Shown here: positions 5,929 through 12,939 of the stretch, in pieces
How the letters are laid out: each line of letters begins with the position of its first letter
Numbering within the stretch: position 1 is the stretch's first letter
Origin: Catenulispora sp.
Lineage (GTDB): Bacteria; Actinomycetota; Actinomycetes; Streptomycetales; Catenulisporaceae
NCBI GenBank assembly: GCA_013361685.1
Contig: JABFXP010000043.1
Span: 1-35,737, forward strand
Length of the DNA stretch: 35,737 bases
Direction: 5' to 3'
The notes under the pieces: model-generated
Seen by the model: the letters and a program-made list of their open reading frames with translations, nothing else
The model's database searches: none
Told to the model about the DNA's origin: nothing
Translations under genes and position numbers: made by a program

Positions 5929-7590
5929 ATGTCCAGGTTCAACCAGCGCGGCGTCAAGTCGGCCGTCAGCTCGCCCGTGGTCACGACCGGAGAGCGCGCT
6001 CGCACCGCCGAGGGCGGCGCCGGCTACCTGCGGGACGCGAAGTCCGAGCTATTCCTGCTCGCCGTCTCGAACTTCGTCGGCACCGACACCTTCTACGAGA
6101 CCGGCGGCCAGCGCGACGACCGGTTCACCCAACTGGTGCGGCAGCTCGCCGTCGAAGACCCGGCGTGGACCGCTGGGCTGCTCGGCTGGCTCCGCAGCCC
6201 GTCGGGCGGCAACATGCGCACCGCCGCGATCGTCGGCGCGGCCGAGTTCGTCAAGGGACGCTTGGACGCCACGGCCACTCGCGACTTGGTCCCGGACGTG
6301 CGCAAGGAGAACGCCGCCGCGGGCGGCTGGAACCGGCGTGTGGTCGGCTCCGTGCTACAGCGCGCGGATGAGCCGGGCGAGCTCCTCGCGTACTGGACGT
6401 CCCGGTACGGCAAGCGCATCCCGAAGCCGGTCAAGCGCGGCGTCGAGGACGCGGTCGGCGACCTCTACACCGAGCGCGCTCTGCTGAAGTACGACACATC
6501 CGCGGCTGCCTTCCGGTTCGGCGATGTCGTCGACCTTCTGCATCCGACGCCGATCGCCGCATGGCAGAGCGACCTGTTCCGGCACGCCATCGACCGTCGA
6601 CACGGTCGGGACGGCGAGGTTCCGGTTTCGCTGTCGCTGCTGGACACCCGTGCACAGATCGCGAAGTGGCCGGTCGAGCAGCGGCGTGCCCTGCTGCGCC
6701 GCCCGGACGCCGCAGACTTCCTGAAGCACGCCGGTATGACCTGGGAGGCCCTGGCCGGATGGCTGCAGGGCCCGATGGACGCCGCCGCGTGGGAGGCGAT
6801 CATCCCGTCCATGGCGTACATGGCGCGGCTGCGGAACTTGCGGAACTTCGACGAGGCTGGCGTCTCCGATGAGATCGCCGACCAGGTTGCGGCCGGCCTG
6901 GCGGATCCGGAGCAGGTGGCGCGGTCGCGGCAGTTGCCCATGCGGTTCTACTCGGCGTTCAACGCCGCGCCGTCGCTGCGGTGGGGGCACGCGCTGGAGA
7001 AGGCGCTGACCGCGTCGCTGGCCAACATCCCGGCGATCGGTGGCCGCACGCTGATCCTGGTGGACACCTCCTCCTCGATGGACGACGCCTTCTCCCGGGA
7101 TGGCACGCTCATGCGGTGGGACGCGGCCGCCCTGTTCGGGATCGCCCTCGGACGGCGCTGCGCCGCCGCGGATGTCGTCTCGTTCTCCAGTGCCCGCTAC
7201 TACATCAACGACCAGCCCGGCGCGAAGACGAAGGCGTTCCCCCTCACCCGGGGCGGCTCCGTGCTCGGCGACGTGAAGGCGTGGAAGGACGGCGGCTGGT
7301 TCCTCGGAGGCGGCACCGACACCGCGGCCGCGCTCCGCCAGGAGTACCAGCAGCATGATCGCGTCATCATCGTCACCGACGAGCAGGCCGGCGAGGACCC
7401 GCGCGAGGTGTCCGCCTCCGTCCCGGAGACGGTTCCGATGTACACGTGGAACCTCGCCGGGTACCAGACGGGGCACGCGCCGTCCGGCGCCCGGAACCGA
7501 CACGCCTTCGGCGGCCTCACCGACGCCGCGTTCCAGATGGTGCCGCTCCTGGAAGCCGGCCGCGACGCCCACTGGCCCTGGGAGAACTGA
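5929..7590 (+). CDS. rsr: TROVE domain Ro60 homologue (Rsr)
   Basis: A 553-residue cytosolic ring-shaped RNA-binding protein. Residues 1 to about 370 form the TROVE domain (FVGTDTFYETGGQRDDRF, then PVKRGVEDA and LRNLRNFDEAGVSDE). Residues about 371-553 form a von Willebrand A fold. Its MIDAS metal site looks intact: D379-T-S-S-S383, the threonine in GGGTDTAAAL, and the aspartate in IVTDEQ. Length is normal for bacterial Ro60. Known homologues bind Y RNAs and misfolded RNA and work with 3'-to-5' exoribonucleases in RNA decay and stress survival. The start is fixed by GAGGGG within the terminator hairpin. Two Y RNA candidates lie directly upstream on the same strand, and the downstream recombinase is convergent. 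Confidence 0.95.
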   Translation: MSRFNQRGVKSAVSSPVVTTGERARTAEGGAGYLRDAKSELFLLAVSNFVGTDTFYETGGQRDDRFTQLVRQLAVEDPAWTAGLLGWLRSPSGGNMRTAAIVGAAEFVKGRLDATATRDLVPDVRKENAAAGGWNRRVVGSVLQRADEPGELLAYWTSRYGKRIPKPVKRGVEDAVGDLYTERALLKYDTSAAAFRFGDVVDLLHPTPIAAWQSDLFRHAIDRRHGRDGEVPVSLSLLDTRAQIAKWPVEQRRALLRRPDAADFLKHAGMTWEALAGWLQGPMDAAAWEAIIPSMAYMARLRNLRNFDEAGVSDEIADQVAAGLADPEQVARSRQLPMRFYSAFNAAPSLRWGHALEKALTASLANIPAIGGRTLILVDTSSSMDDAFSRDGTLMRWDAAALFGIALGRRCAAADVVSFSSARYYINDQPGAKTKAFPLTRGGSVLGDVKAWKDGGWFLGGGTDTAAALRQEYQQHDRVIIVTDEQAGEDPREVSASVPETVPMYTWNLAGYQTGHAPSGARNRHAFGGLTDAAFQMVPLLEAGRDAHWPWEN

Positions 7591-7616
7591 CTCACCAGCA
7601 CGACGCCCCCGGCCAG

Positions 7617-7649
7617 TGCCTCGCCGTACACCCCCGTGACGGCGAGGCG
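7617..7649. terminator. hairpin between rsr and the convergent recombinase
   Basis: GCCTCGCCGT and ACGGCGAGGC form a 10-bp stem between two convergent genes, so it probably serves both strands. Confidence 0.7.
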
Positions 7650-7660
7650 CTGCGCTGCTG

Positions 7661-8746
7661 TCAGAGCCCGATGCCGATCAGCGGATTGTTCTCACCCCAG
7701 CCGTCGTCTTCCTCGATGTAGGCGAGGAGTGCCTTCGACCCGTCAGCCCATCCGCCGTGCCGGCCGATGTCCACCAGGTCTTTGCCGGCGGCGCGGGCGG
7801 CGGTGACGAATCCGCGGCGCATGCTGTGTGAGCGCCAGCGTCCCTCAAGGTCGGCCGCCTCGGCGGCGGCCTGAACAACGTCGGCGGCGGCGTCGGTGGT
7901 CATGCGCCCGGCCAGGTCGCCGATCGGCCGGCCGCCCCGGATCATGGGCGGGGCAATACGGCCGTGCCGATCCAGTCGGATGAACAGCGGCCCCTCGGTG
8001 CGGCCTTGCTCGGCAAGGACAGAGAGGTACGCCTGGACGGCCCGCACGGGGCAGGTGGCCGGGTCACTGCCGTACAGGACTTTCGGCTCCTGCCACTTCT
8101 TGATCTTCTTGCGGTAGACGTTCACGGCCATGCCGCGCCGCTTGTCGTCGTCGTGGAACGTCACGGACGCGATGTTCAGGGACACCATCTCGCTGGCGCG
8201 CCCAGCGATCGCGTGGGAAAGCAGCAGCAGCGCGGCGTCCCGCTTGCCCTTCAGTGTGGCGCGGTCGAGGGTGGCGACGAGCTTACGCAGGACGGCGGGC
8301 ACGGCAGCGTCGACCCGGTTGGCCTGGGCGTGCCGCCGGTCGGCGTCGTCGTCGGAGGTGGACAGGGCGGCCTTGTACCCGGCGATGACCTTGCGGGCGC
8401 CCTTGGTCTCGGGCGGTTGAATGCCAGCGGCCTTGTGGGCGGTGCGGATGGCAGCCAGGGCCCGGTCGAGGCTGGACGGGGCGTAGGGGCGCCCGGTGCG
8501 CGGCCGTGGAGTGTCCTTCAGCGCGGTCAGGTACTCCACGAGGGTCTCCGGCGCGGCGGGGATCGGGGGGAGACCCTGCTCGGCACACCAGGCGGTGAAC
8601 GCCTCCCAGTCGCGAGAGTAGGCGACGCGGGTGGAGTCAGCGGTGCCGGCCTCGACGGCGGCGCGCGCCGCAGGCGACAGTGGCCGCCGCACTGGGGACG
8701 GCGCGGGGGTGGCGTGGTCTCGGTGGGCGATCTCGGTTCCGGTCAC
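7661..8746 (-). CDS. tyrosine recombinase / integrase
   Basis: A 361-residue site-specific recombinase. The N-terminal SAM-like core-binding domain is about residues 35-110 (DSTRVAYSRDWEAFTAWC). The catalytic domain is about 145-350 and has R183 (AIAGRASEM), H307-x-x-R310 (HSMRRGF), H330 (RHGGW) and the nucleophile Y343 (LLAYIEED), so all main catalytic residues are present. The start is a GTG at 8746 with GGAGG about 12 bases upstream. Its family includes integrases of mobile elements and stand-alone recombinases. No attachment site is recognised beside it. It is convergent with rsr. Confidence 0.9.
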   Translation of the reverse strand: MTGTEIAHRDHATPAPSPVRRPLSPAARAAVEAGTADSTRVAYSRDWEAFTAWCAEQGLPPIPAAPETLVEYLTALKDTPRPRTGRPYAPSSLDRALAAIRTAHKAAGIQPPETKGARKVIAGYKAALSTSDDDADRRHAQANRVDAAVPAVLRKLVATLDRATLKGKRDAALLLLSHAIAGRASEMVSLNIASVTFHDDDKRRGMAVNVYRKKIKKWQEPKVLYGSDPATCPVRAVQAYLSVLAEQGRTEGPLFIRLDRHGRIAPPMIRGGRPIGDLAGRMTTDAAADVVQAAAEAADLEGRWRSHSMRRGFVTAARAAGKDLVDIGRHGGWADGSKALLAYIEEDDGWGENNPLIGIGL

Positions 8747-8880
8747 AGAAAGGCTGTTCCTCCGTCAAATCAGGCTCCAGAGAAGAAACATTATCAGGAG
8801 TCAGGTGTTCGGCGCCCGCCGCCCACGTGAACGGCCCGCCGTCCGTAGACGACGGGCCGGATCCAGGCATGCCGGTACGG

Positions 8881-9081
8881 CTACGCGACGCGCGCCACAT
8901 CCCCGCGGGACAGGGCGGCCTCGGCGCGCTGTGCATCGAGGTAGGCGACCTGGAGCCGATGGAGCTCGGCGAGCGCGCCCGGCGTCCACACCCGGCACTT
9001 CGAGACCAGGTCCCGAATCCGCGCGTTGAGCACGGCGGCCGTAGGGCGCACGGTGCTCTCATCCGGCGAGATCGGGGACAT
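8881..9081 (-). CDS. small hypothetical helical protein
   Basis: A 66-residue protein starting MSPISPDESTVRPTAAVLNARI at the ATG at 9081; the track's TTG start at 9087 is also possible. The sequence is one long amphipathic helical stretch (ELHRLQVAYLDAQRAEAAL). An inverted repeat (GGCCCG with CGGGCC) follows the stop near 8833-8859. Function unknown. Confidence 0.5.
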   Translation of the reverse strand: MSPISPDESTVRPTAAVLNARIRDLVSKCRVWTPGALAELHRLQVAYLDAQRAEAALSRGDVARVA

Positions 9082-9144
9082 GGTCAAAGCCTACGGGCCG
9101 GGTGTGACAGGCGTGCAACACGGCCGACGGGGCGGCATATGCCG

Positions 9145-9681
9145 TCAGGTCAGCGCCTCGGCGGCGGCCTCCAGCACCAGGTGCCATGGGTATTCGGCAG
9201 GCCGGCCCTGGCCCGGCTCGTTGGGCACGAACCCGCCCTCGCCGTACAGCACCCGCACCCCGGCGGACCGCAGTGTCGCGATGGACCGCTCGAACTGTGG
9301 GTGCTGCACGTAGGCCGCGTTCACGCACGGCATCGTCACCAACGGGATCCTCTTCCCGATCGCCTCGGCCGCCACCCCGACGATGAACGTGGACGTGAGC
9401 CCCAGCGCCCAGGCGTTGATCGTATTGAACGTCGCCGGGGCGACCGCGATGACGTCGGCCGGAGGCCACACGTCCGGCTCGCCGGGCATCTTGTACTCCG
9501 ACCGCACCGGGTGCCCGGTCAGCGCCGCCAGGCCGTCCAGGGACTCGGCGAGCCACCGGGCCGCGGTCGGCGTCAACCCGAGACACACGTCCCAGCCATC
9601 CGCTTGGGCGGACTCGACCACCGCCGCGACATCGAATACAGGCGGGGCCGCGGAGCCGAACAGGTACAGGGTGCGCGTCAT
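9145..9681 (-). CDS. flavoprotein (PPC decarboxylase-like fold)
   Basis: A 178-residue protein. LYLFGSAAPPVFDVAAVVESAQADGW, then VIAVAPATFNTINAWALG and IPLVTMPCVN, match the Flavoprotein family (Pfam PF02441, HFCD fold), which binds FMN and includes CoaC/Dfp and EpiD-like decarboxylases. The specific substrate cannot be told. The start at the ATG at 9681 fits the first beta strand better than the track's upstream starts. It is divergent from an XRE regulator at 9792, a pair often seen in Streptomyces, so regulation by that protein is plausible. Confidence 0.85.
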   Translation of the reverse strand: MTRTLYLFGSAAPPVFDVAAVVESAQADGWDVCLGLTPTAARWLAESLDGLAALTGHPVRSEYKMPGEPDVWPPADVIAVAPATFNTINAWALGLTSTFIVGVAAEAIGKRIPLVTMPCVNAAYVQHPQFERSIATLRSAGVRVLYGEGGFVPNEPGQGRPAEYPWHLVLEAAAEALT

Positions 9682-9791
9682 AGCGCCACCCAACCCCGAC
9701 GACCCGCCGGCATGCAACCGCCCCCAAGCCGGGTCGGCGAGGGGGCGGCGCGGGTACGGTTCCGGATGGTGAGTCAGGAACGGAGCCCATT

Positions 9792-10976
9792 ATGCCCAGA
9801 CACGACGACGACCACACGGGCACCCGCATCAGGGAGCAACGCAGACTGGCCAGACTGACCCAACGCGAACTGGCCGCCCGCATCCCCTTCTCCTACAGCC
9901 TCCTCAACCAGGTGGAGTGCGGTGCCCGGCCGGCCAGCGTCGACTTCCTCGCCGCTGTCGCGCGCGCCCTCCGGATCGACGTCACCGTGCTGACAGGACA
10001 GCCCTACGTGACCGAACTGCAGAAGGACCGCCTCGCCGAACTCGTGCGACCGATCCGCGAGGCTCTCGACCTGTACGACCTCGGCCCGGACCCGGACCTC
10101 GTCGTCCGCCCGGCCGGGCAGCTCGCCGCGGCGGCCGACGACCTGTGCCGCACCGTCCGCGCCACCCGCCTCCGCAACGCCGCCGTCGCCCTGCCCGGCA
10201 CCATCGCCGAGCTGACCACCGCCGCCTGGCAGGCCCAGACGACGGACCTGTGGCAGGCCCTGGCCAGCACCTACCGCACCGCCCACGACGTCAGCGTCAA
10301 ACTCGGCTACTTCGACCTGTCCAGCGTGGCCCTGGACCGCATGGAATGGGCCGCCGCCCGCGCATCCGACCCGCTGCTCGCCGCGGTCCGCCAGTACATG
10401 CGGGCCCTGAACTACTTCCGCGAGGGCGACCAGTCTCTCGGCCTGCGCCTGATCGGCTCCGGCCACGGCATCCTGCAGCAGGCCGAACCCGGCCGGGCGA
10501 CCACCGCCGTCACCGGGCAACTCCACCTGGGGGCGTCCGTCATCGCCGCCCGCGCCCGCGACGCCGACCTCACCGAAACCCACCTGGCCGAGGCTGCCGC
10601 TCTCGCCGAGCAGACCGGCGACGCGGCCGACATCCACTGGCTGTCCTTCGGGCCGGCCAACGTCGCCTTGCACCGCATGTCCGCGGCCGTGGAGATGCGG
10701 CACTACGGGCAGGCACTCCAGCAGGCCCGCCGCATGAGCCTGCCGGCGACGCTGGCCACATCCCGGCGCGCCCACTTCTACGTCGACCGGGCCCGCAGCG
10801 AGATGGAGACCGGCCGCACCGAGGCCGCCCTCACCAGTCTCGTCGAGGCCCGCCGGGCCGCACCGGAGCAGACCCGGTATCACCCGGGCGCACGGGAGAC
10901 CATCAGCGGCCTCGTCCATGCCGCCCGGCGGGCACCGGAAACCCTCAGCGGCATGGCGGCCTGGATCGGCCTGTAG
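9792..10976 (+). CDS. XRE-family regulator with TPR-like C-terminal domain
   Basis: A 394-residue cytosolic DNA-binding protein. Residues about 10-65 are an XRE helix-turn-helix (IREQRRLARLTQRELAARI, then SLLNQVECGARPASVDFLAAVARAL). The remaining 300 residues are alpha-helical and alanine-rich, like the tetratricopeptide-type sensor domains of many Streptomyces regulators. It is divergent from the flavoprotein gene (111 bases apart), which is its likely target. A perfect 26-bp palindrome follows 12 bases after the stop. Confidence 0.9.
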   Translation: MPRHDDDHTGTRIREQRRLARLTQRELAARIPFSYSLLNQVECGARPASVDFLAAVARALRIDVTVLTGQPYVTELQKDRLAELVRPIREALDLYDLGPDPDLVVRPAGQLAAAADDLCRTVRATRLRNAAVALPGTIAELTTAAWQAQTTDLWQALASTYRTAHDVSVKLGYFDLSSVALDRMEWAAARASDPLLAAVRQYMRALNYFREGDQSLGLRLIGSGHGILQQAEPGRATTAVTGQLHLGASVIAARARDADLTETHLAEAAALAEQTGDAADIHWLSFGPANVALHRMSAAVEMRHYGQALQQARRMSLPATLATSRRAHFYVDRARSEMETGRTEAALTSLVEARRAAPEQTRYHPGARETISGLVHAARRAPETLSGMAAWIGL

Positions 10977-10987
10977 GGAGCGCTCAC

Positions 10988-11013
10988 GAACGCTCACAGA
11001 TCTGTGAGCGTTC
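10988..11013. repeat. perfect 26-bp palindrome
   Basis: GAACGCTCACAGA is followed immediately by its exact inverse, TCTGTGAGCGTTC. A further partial copy (GAGCGCTCAC) adjoins it on the left. A loop-free palindrome is a poor terminator and a good operator; it lies 58 bases before the next gene. Confidence 0.7.
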
Positions 11014-11070
11014 GGCCGTTGCCGCTCGGTCACGCTGGATCCAGCCTGATCGACACCACGGGAGTACGGG

Positions 11071-11331
11071 ATGCAGGATCCTCCGGACTGGCAGCGCGGC
11101 CACGAGACCGCCCGGCTGCTGCATGATGCGCTGCTGCAGGTCGGTGTCCCGGAGACGGAGCTGACAACGCTGACGGCGCGGCCGGATGAGTCGGGGCGTC
11201 CGCGGGTGCATGTGCCGCGCCTGTCCGTGGAGTCCGCAGAGCGGATCCTGGCGGCCCTGGCACCGTACCTGGGGCCGGCGTGGATAGGGCACCGGGATGC
11301 GGCACCCATCGCGCCGGGCCGGCCCGGGTGA
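11071..11331 (+). CDS. hypothetical protein, 86 aa
   Basis: An 86-residue acidic protein starting MQDPPDWQRGHETARLLHDAL. It looks helical, with a LSVESAERILAALAPYLG segment. No known domain is recognised. It lies downstream of the XRE regulator and the 26-bp palindrome, and could be expressed with either. The following 230 bases to the GntR gene show no convincing ORF. Confidence 0.55.
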   Translation: MQDPPDWQRGHETARLLHDALLQVGVPETELTTLTARPDESGRPRVHVPRLSVESAERILAALAPYLGPAWIGHRDAAPIAPGRPG

Positions 11332-11565
11332 CGGGCCATCATGACGGGGCCCTGGCCGGCTTGCTGGTGGCCGCTGGTGGCCCTTGGTCTGCCGCTGTCC
11401 CCGCCCCCCCCGTCGGGACGGCGGCAGACACTCTCCGGAGCAACCCTGCTCCGTTCCGTGCCGAACCCCTTGCCGGGTGACGCGCGTAGTGGAACCATGC
11501 ACAAGGCAATCGGAAGCGGCATTCCGCATCTCGCCTCCCCCACACCCGGCGAGACCAGCCAACGC

Positions 11566-12183
11566 CTACCGCAGCCTGAGCTGCCACCGATCGCGGGGGA
11601 GGATCATGTCAGACGTCTCTGTCGGAACACCCTCGGCGTCCAGCCGGGTCCGCACGATCCGCAGGGCCACCGAATCCACCGGCAGCCGCACTGCCGCCGC
11701 CTGCTCACGGCCCGCCAGCACCGCATCGACCGTCGCCGTGTACGACACGTGGGGCCGGCGCTGCCCGCGCCACCACGTGGTGACGTACATGGCCGCCCGG
11801 CCCGCGGCGTCGAGGCGCTCCTCGGTCTCCCGGCGCAGCCGCAGCCCCGGGTTGATGTCGAGACGCTCGGCCAGTTGGTCGGTGGCGGTGGTGATCCCGC
11901 GGGCTGTCGTCTCGACGCGGTACGGCCAGGGAGCGTCAGGGTCGGTCATCGTCAGCACGAGGGGAGCATGCGCCACCTCGACTGGACGCCGCTCGCCCTG
12001 TGACTCCAGGATGCCGCGCTGCTGCAGCAGGACAACGGCCAGCCGGACGGTCTGCTCGTGCACGTGGTACTCGCGCCCGAGCGCGGCCCTGGACGGCAGC
12101 CGGTCTCCGGGCAGCCACTCACCGGCCGCGATGCGCCGCTCGATGTCGGCGGCGATGCGCCGATGGCGGGCAGGAGGCGGCAT
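11566..12183 (-). CDS. GntR-family regulator with UTRA-type domain
   Basis: A 205-residue repressor-type protein. Residues about 5-70 are a GntR winged helix (HRRIAADIERRIAAGEWLPGDRLPSRAALGREY, then QTVRLAVVLLQQRGIL). Residues about 90-200 resemble a UTRA ligand-binding domain (LAERLDINPGLRLRRETEERL; MILPRDRWQLRL at the end). Related proteins control transfer or catabolic genes in Streptomyces. A CTCGATATATCGAG palindrome lies about 60 bases upstream of its start, a likely operator. Confidence 0.9.
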   Translation of the reverse strand: MPPPARHRRIAADIERRIAAGEWLPGDRLPSRAALGREYHVHEQTVRLAVVLLQQRGILESQGERRPVEVAHAPLVLTMTDPDAPWPYRVETTARGITTATDQLAERLDINPGLRLRRETEERLDAAGRAAMYVTTWWRGQRRPHVSYTATVDAVLAGREQAAAVRLPVDSVALRIVRTRLDAEGVPTETSDMILPRDRWQLRLR

Positions 12184-12241
12184 CGGGTCCCCTACGGGCG
12201 ACGATCATGCAAGGCCGCCACGGTAGAGACCGCGATGAACG

Positions 12242-12255
12242 CTCGATATATCGAG
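12242..12255. promoter_or_regulatory. CTCGATATATCGAG palindrome, candidate GntR operator
   Basis: A perfect 14-bp palindrome with an AT-rich centre 59-72 bases upstream of the gntR-like start, in the correct place for autoregulation. The link to this regulator is inference. Confidence 0.5.
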
Positions 12256-12332
12256 GATTGCGCGTGCCGACTGCTACGCGCGTCCACCTGGGCTCGGCGT
12301 CGGTTCGCGTGAGAGTGCCCGGCGCCGGGAGG

Positions 12333-12370
12333 CCGCCCCCGCCGCAGCACCCCCCTAGCGGTGGGGGCGG
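12333..12370. terminator. 12-bp GC-rich hairpin
   Basis: CCGCCCCCGCCG pairs with CGGTGGGGGCGG (one G-T pair) around a CACCCCCCTAG-type loop. It lies in a 470-base stretch (12184-12657) with no convincing gene, holding the palindrome at 12242, this hairpin, an inverted repeat at 12406 and the hairpin at 12458. Confidence 0.45.
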
Positions 12371-12405
12371 TCGCATATGCCACGCACCGTGAGGTCGTGG
12401 CCAGA

Positions 12406-12423
12406 TTCACCCGAACGGGTGAA
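12406..12423. repeat. TTCACCCG/CGGGTGAA inverted repeat
   Basis: An 8-bp exact inverted repeat with a 2-base centre, the size of a dimeric repressor operator. No gene is directly attached to it. Confidence 0.4.
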
Positions 12424-12457
12424 TACCGAAGGCAAGGAGTGCTCGTTGAACACGGCG

Positions 12458-12500
12458 CCGGCCCCGGATCGACCGCCCCCTAGTGGCGATCCGGGGCCGG
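12458..12500 (+). terminator. 13-bp perfect terminator hairpin
   Basis: CCGGCCCCGGATC and GATCCGGGGCCGG are exact inverse copies with a 17-base loop, followed by TTTCTCC. It insulates the integrase region from the left. Confidence 0.7.
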
Positions 12501-12626
12501 TTTCTCCCCTTCGCCGTACAACCCTTTCGGGGTTGCGAAGTTGTTACACACTAAACCGTAACCTTCGCACACGTCATCGTCACAACTCGGTCGTGCCGTG
12601 GCAGGATCAGTCCACCACTAGGGGGC
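12475..12626. repeat. pair of 12-bp inverted repeats around the AT-richer leader
   Basis: GCCCCCTAGTGG (12475-12486) and CCACTAGGGGGC (12615-12626) are exact inverse copies 128 bases apart. Between them lies an unusually A/T-rich stretch with an imperfect inverted repeat (GCGAAG...CTTCGC, about 12535-12573). This could be a recombinase or operator site; role unproven. Confidence 0.4.
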
Positions 12627-12657
12627 ACTCCCGGCAGATCCCATCGGGGGAGGGCTC

Positions 12658-12858
12658 ATGGAACAAGTGCTCGTTGCGGATCTGGGTCCAGGCATAGACG
12701 GCTGGGCAGCCCAGATCAACGGGAGCATCGTGTGTGTGGCAACACCGAGGATCGCGCACGACGCCGGCGCAAGGCGGCACGTGCGAGCCCTCGTCACGGC
12801 CGCGGGCGGCAACTGCACGACGTGCAGGGGCTGTCCGATAGGGCGCGAGGTTGCCTGA
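12658..12858 (+). CDS. small hypothetical protein upstream of integrase
   Basis: A 66-residue protein starting MEQVLVADLGPGIDGW with GGGAGG upstream of the ATG at 12658. The C-terminus has a CTTCRGCPIGREV cysteine cluster. Function unknown. It is on the same strand as the integrase and ends 81 bases before it, so the two may share a promoter in the AT-richer 12505-12640 region. Confidence 0.5.
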   Translation: MEQVLVADLGPGIDGWAAQINGSIVCVATPRIAHDAGARRHVRALVTAAGGNCTTCRGCPIGREVA

Positions 12859-12939
12859 TAGTGATGTGCGGAGAGGCCGGCGGCAGGGGTGCTCTGCCGG
12901 CCCGCACGCTCACTGCACACAGCACAGTAGGGAGCCCGC

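Noticed and set aside
5688-6005. minus-strand ORF across the Y RNAs
   Set aside because: It encodes the antisense of structured RNA with a GIRTRVS-type peptide from the T-arm; no support as protein.
5756-6487. 243-aa plus-strand ORF running from the Y RNA into rsr
   Set aside because: It lies out of frame with rsr, crosses the tRNA-like RNA and terminator, and is S/R/P-rich.
9774-11543. 589-aa minus-strand ORF over the XRE regulator
   Set aside because: It is antisense to a clear XRE protein and has no recognisable domain.
11332-11565. possible gene in the gap before the GntR regulator
   Set aside because: Frames on both strands are S/R/P-rich shadows without a ribosome-binding site; I see nothing else there.
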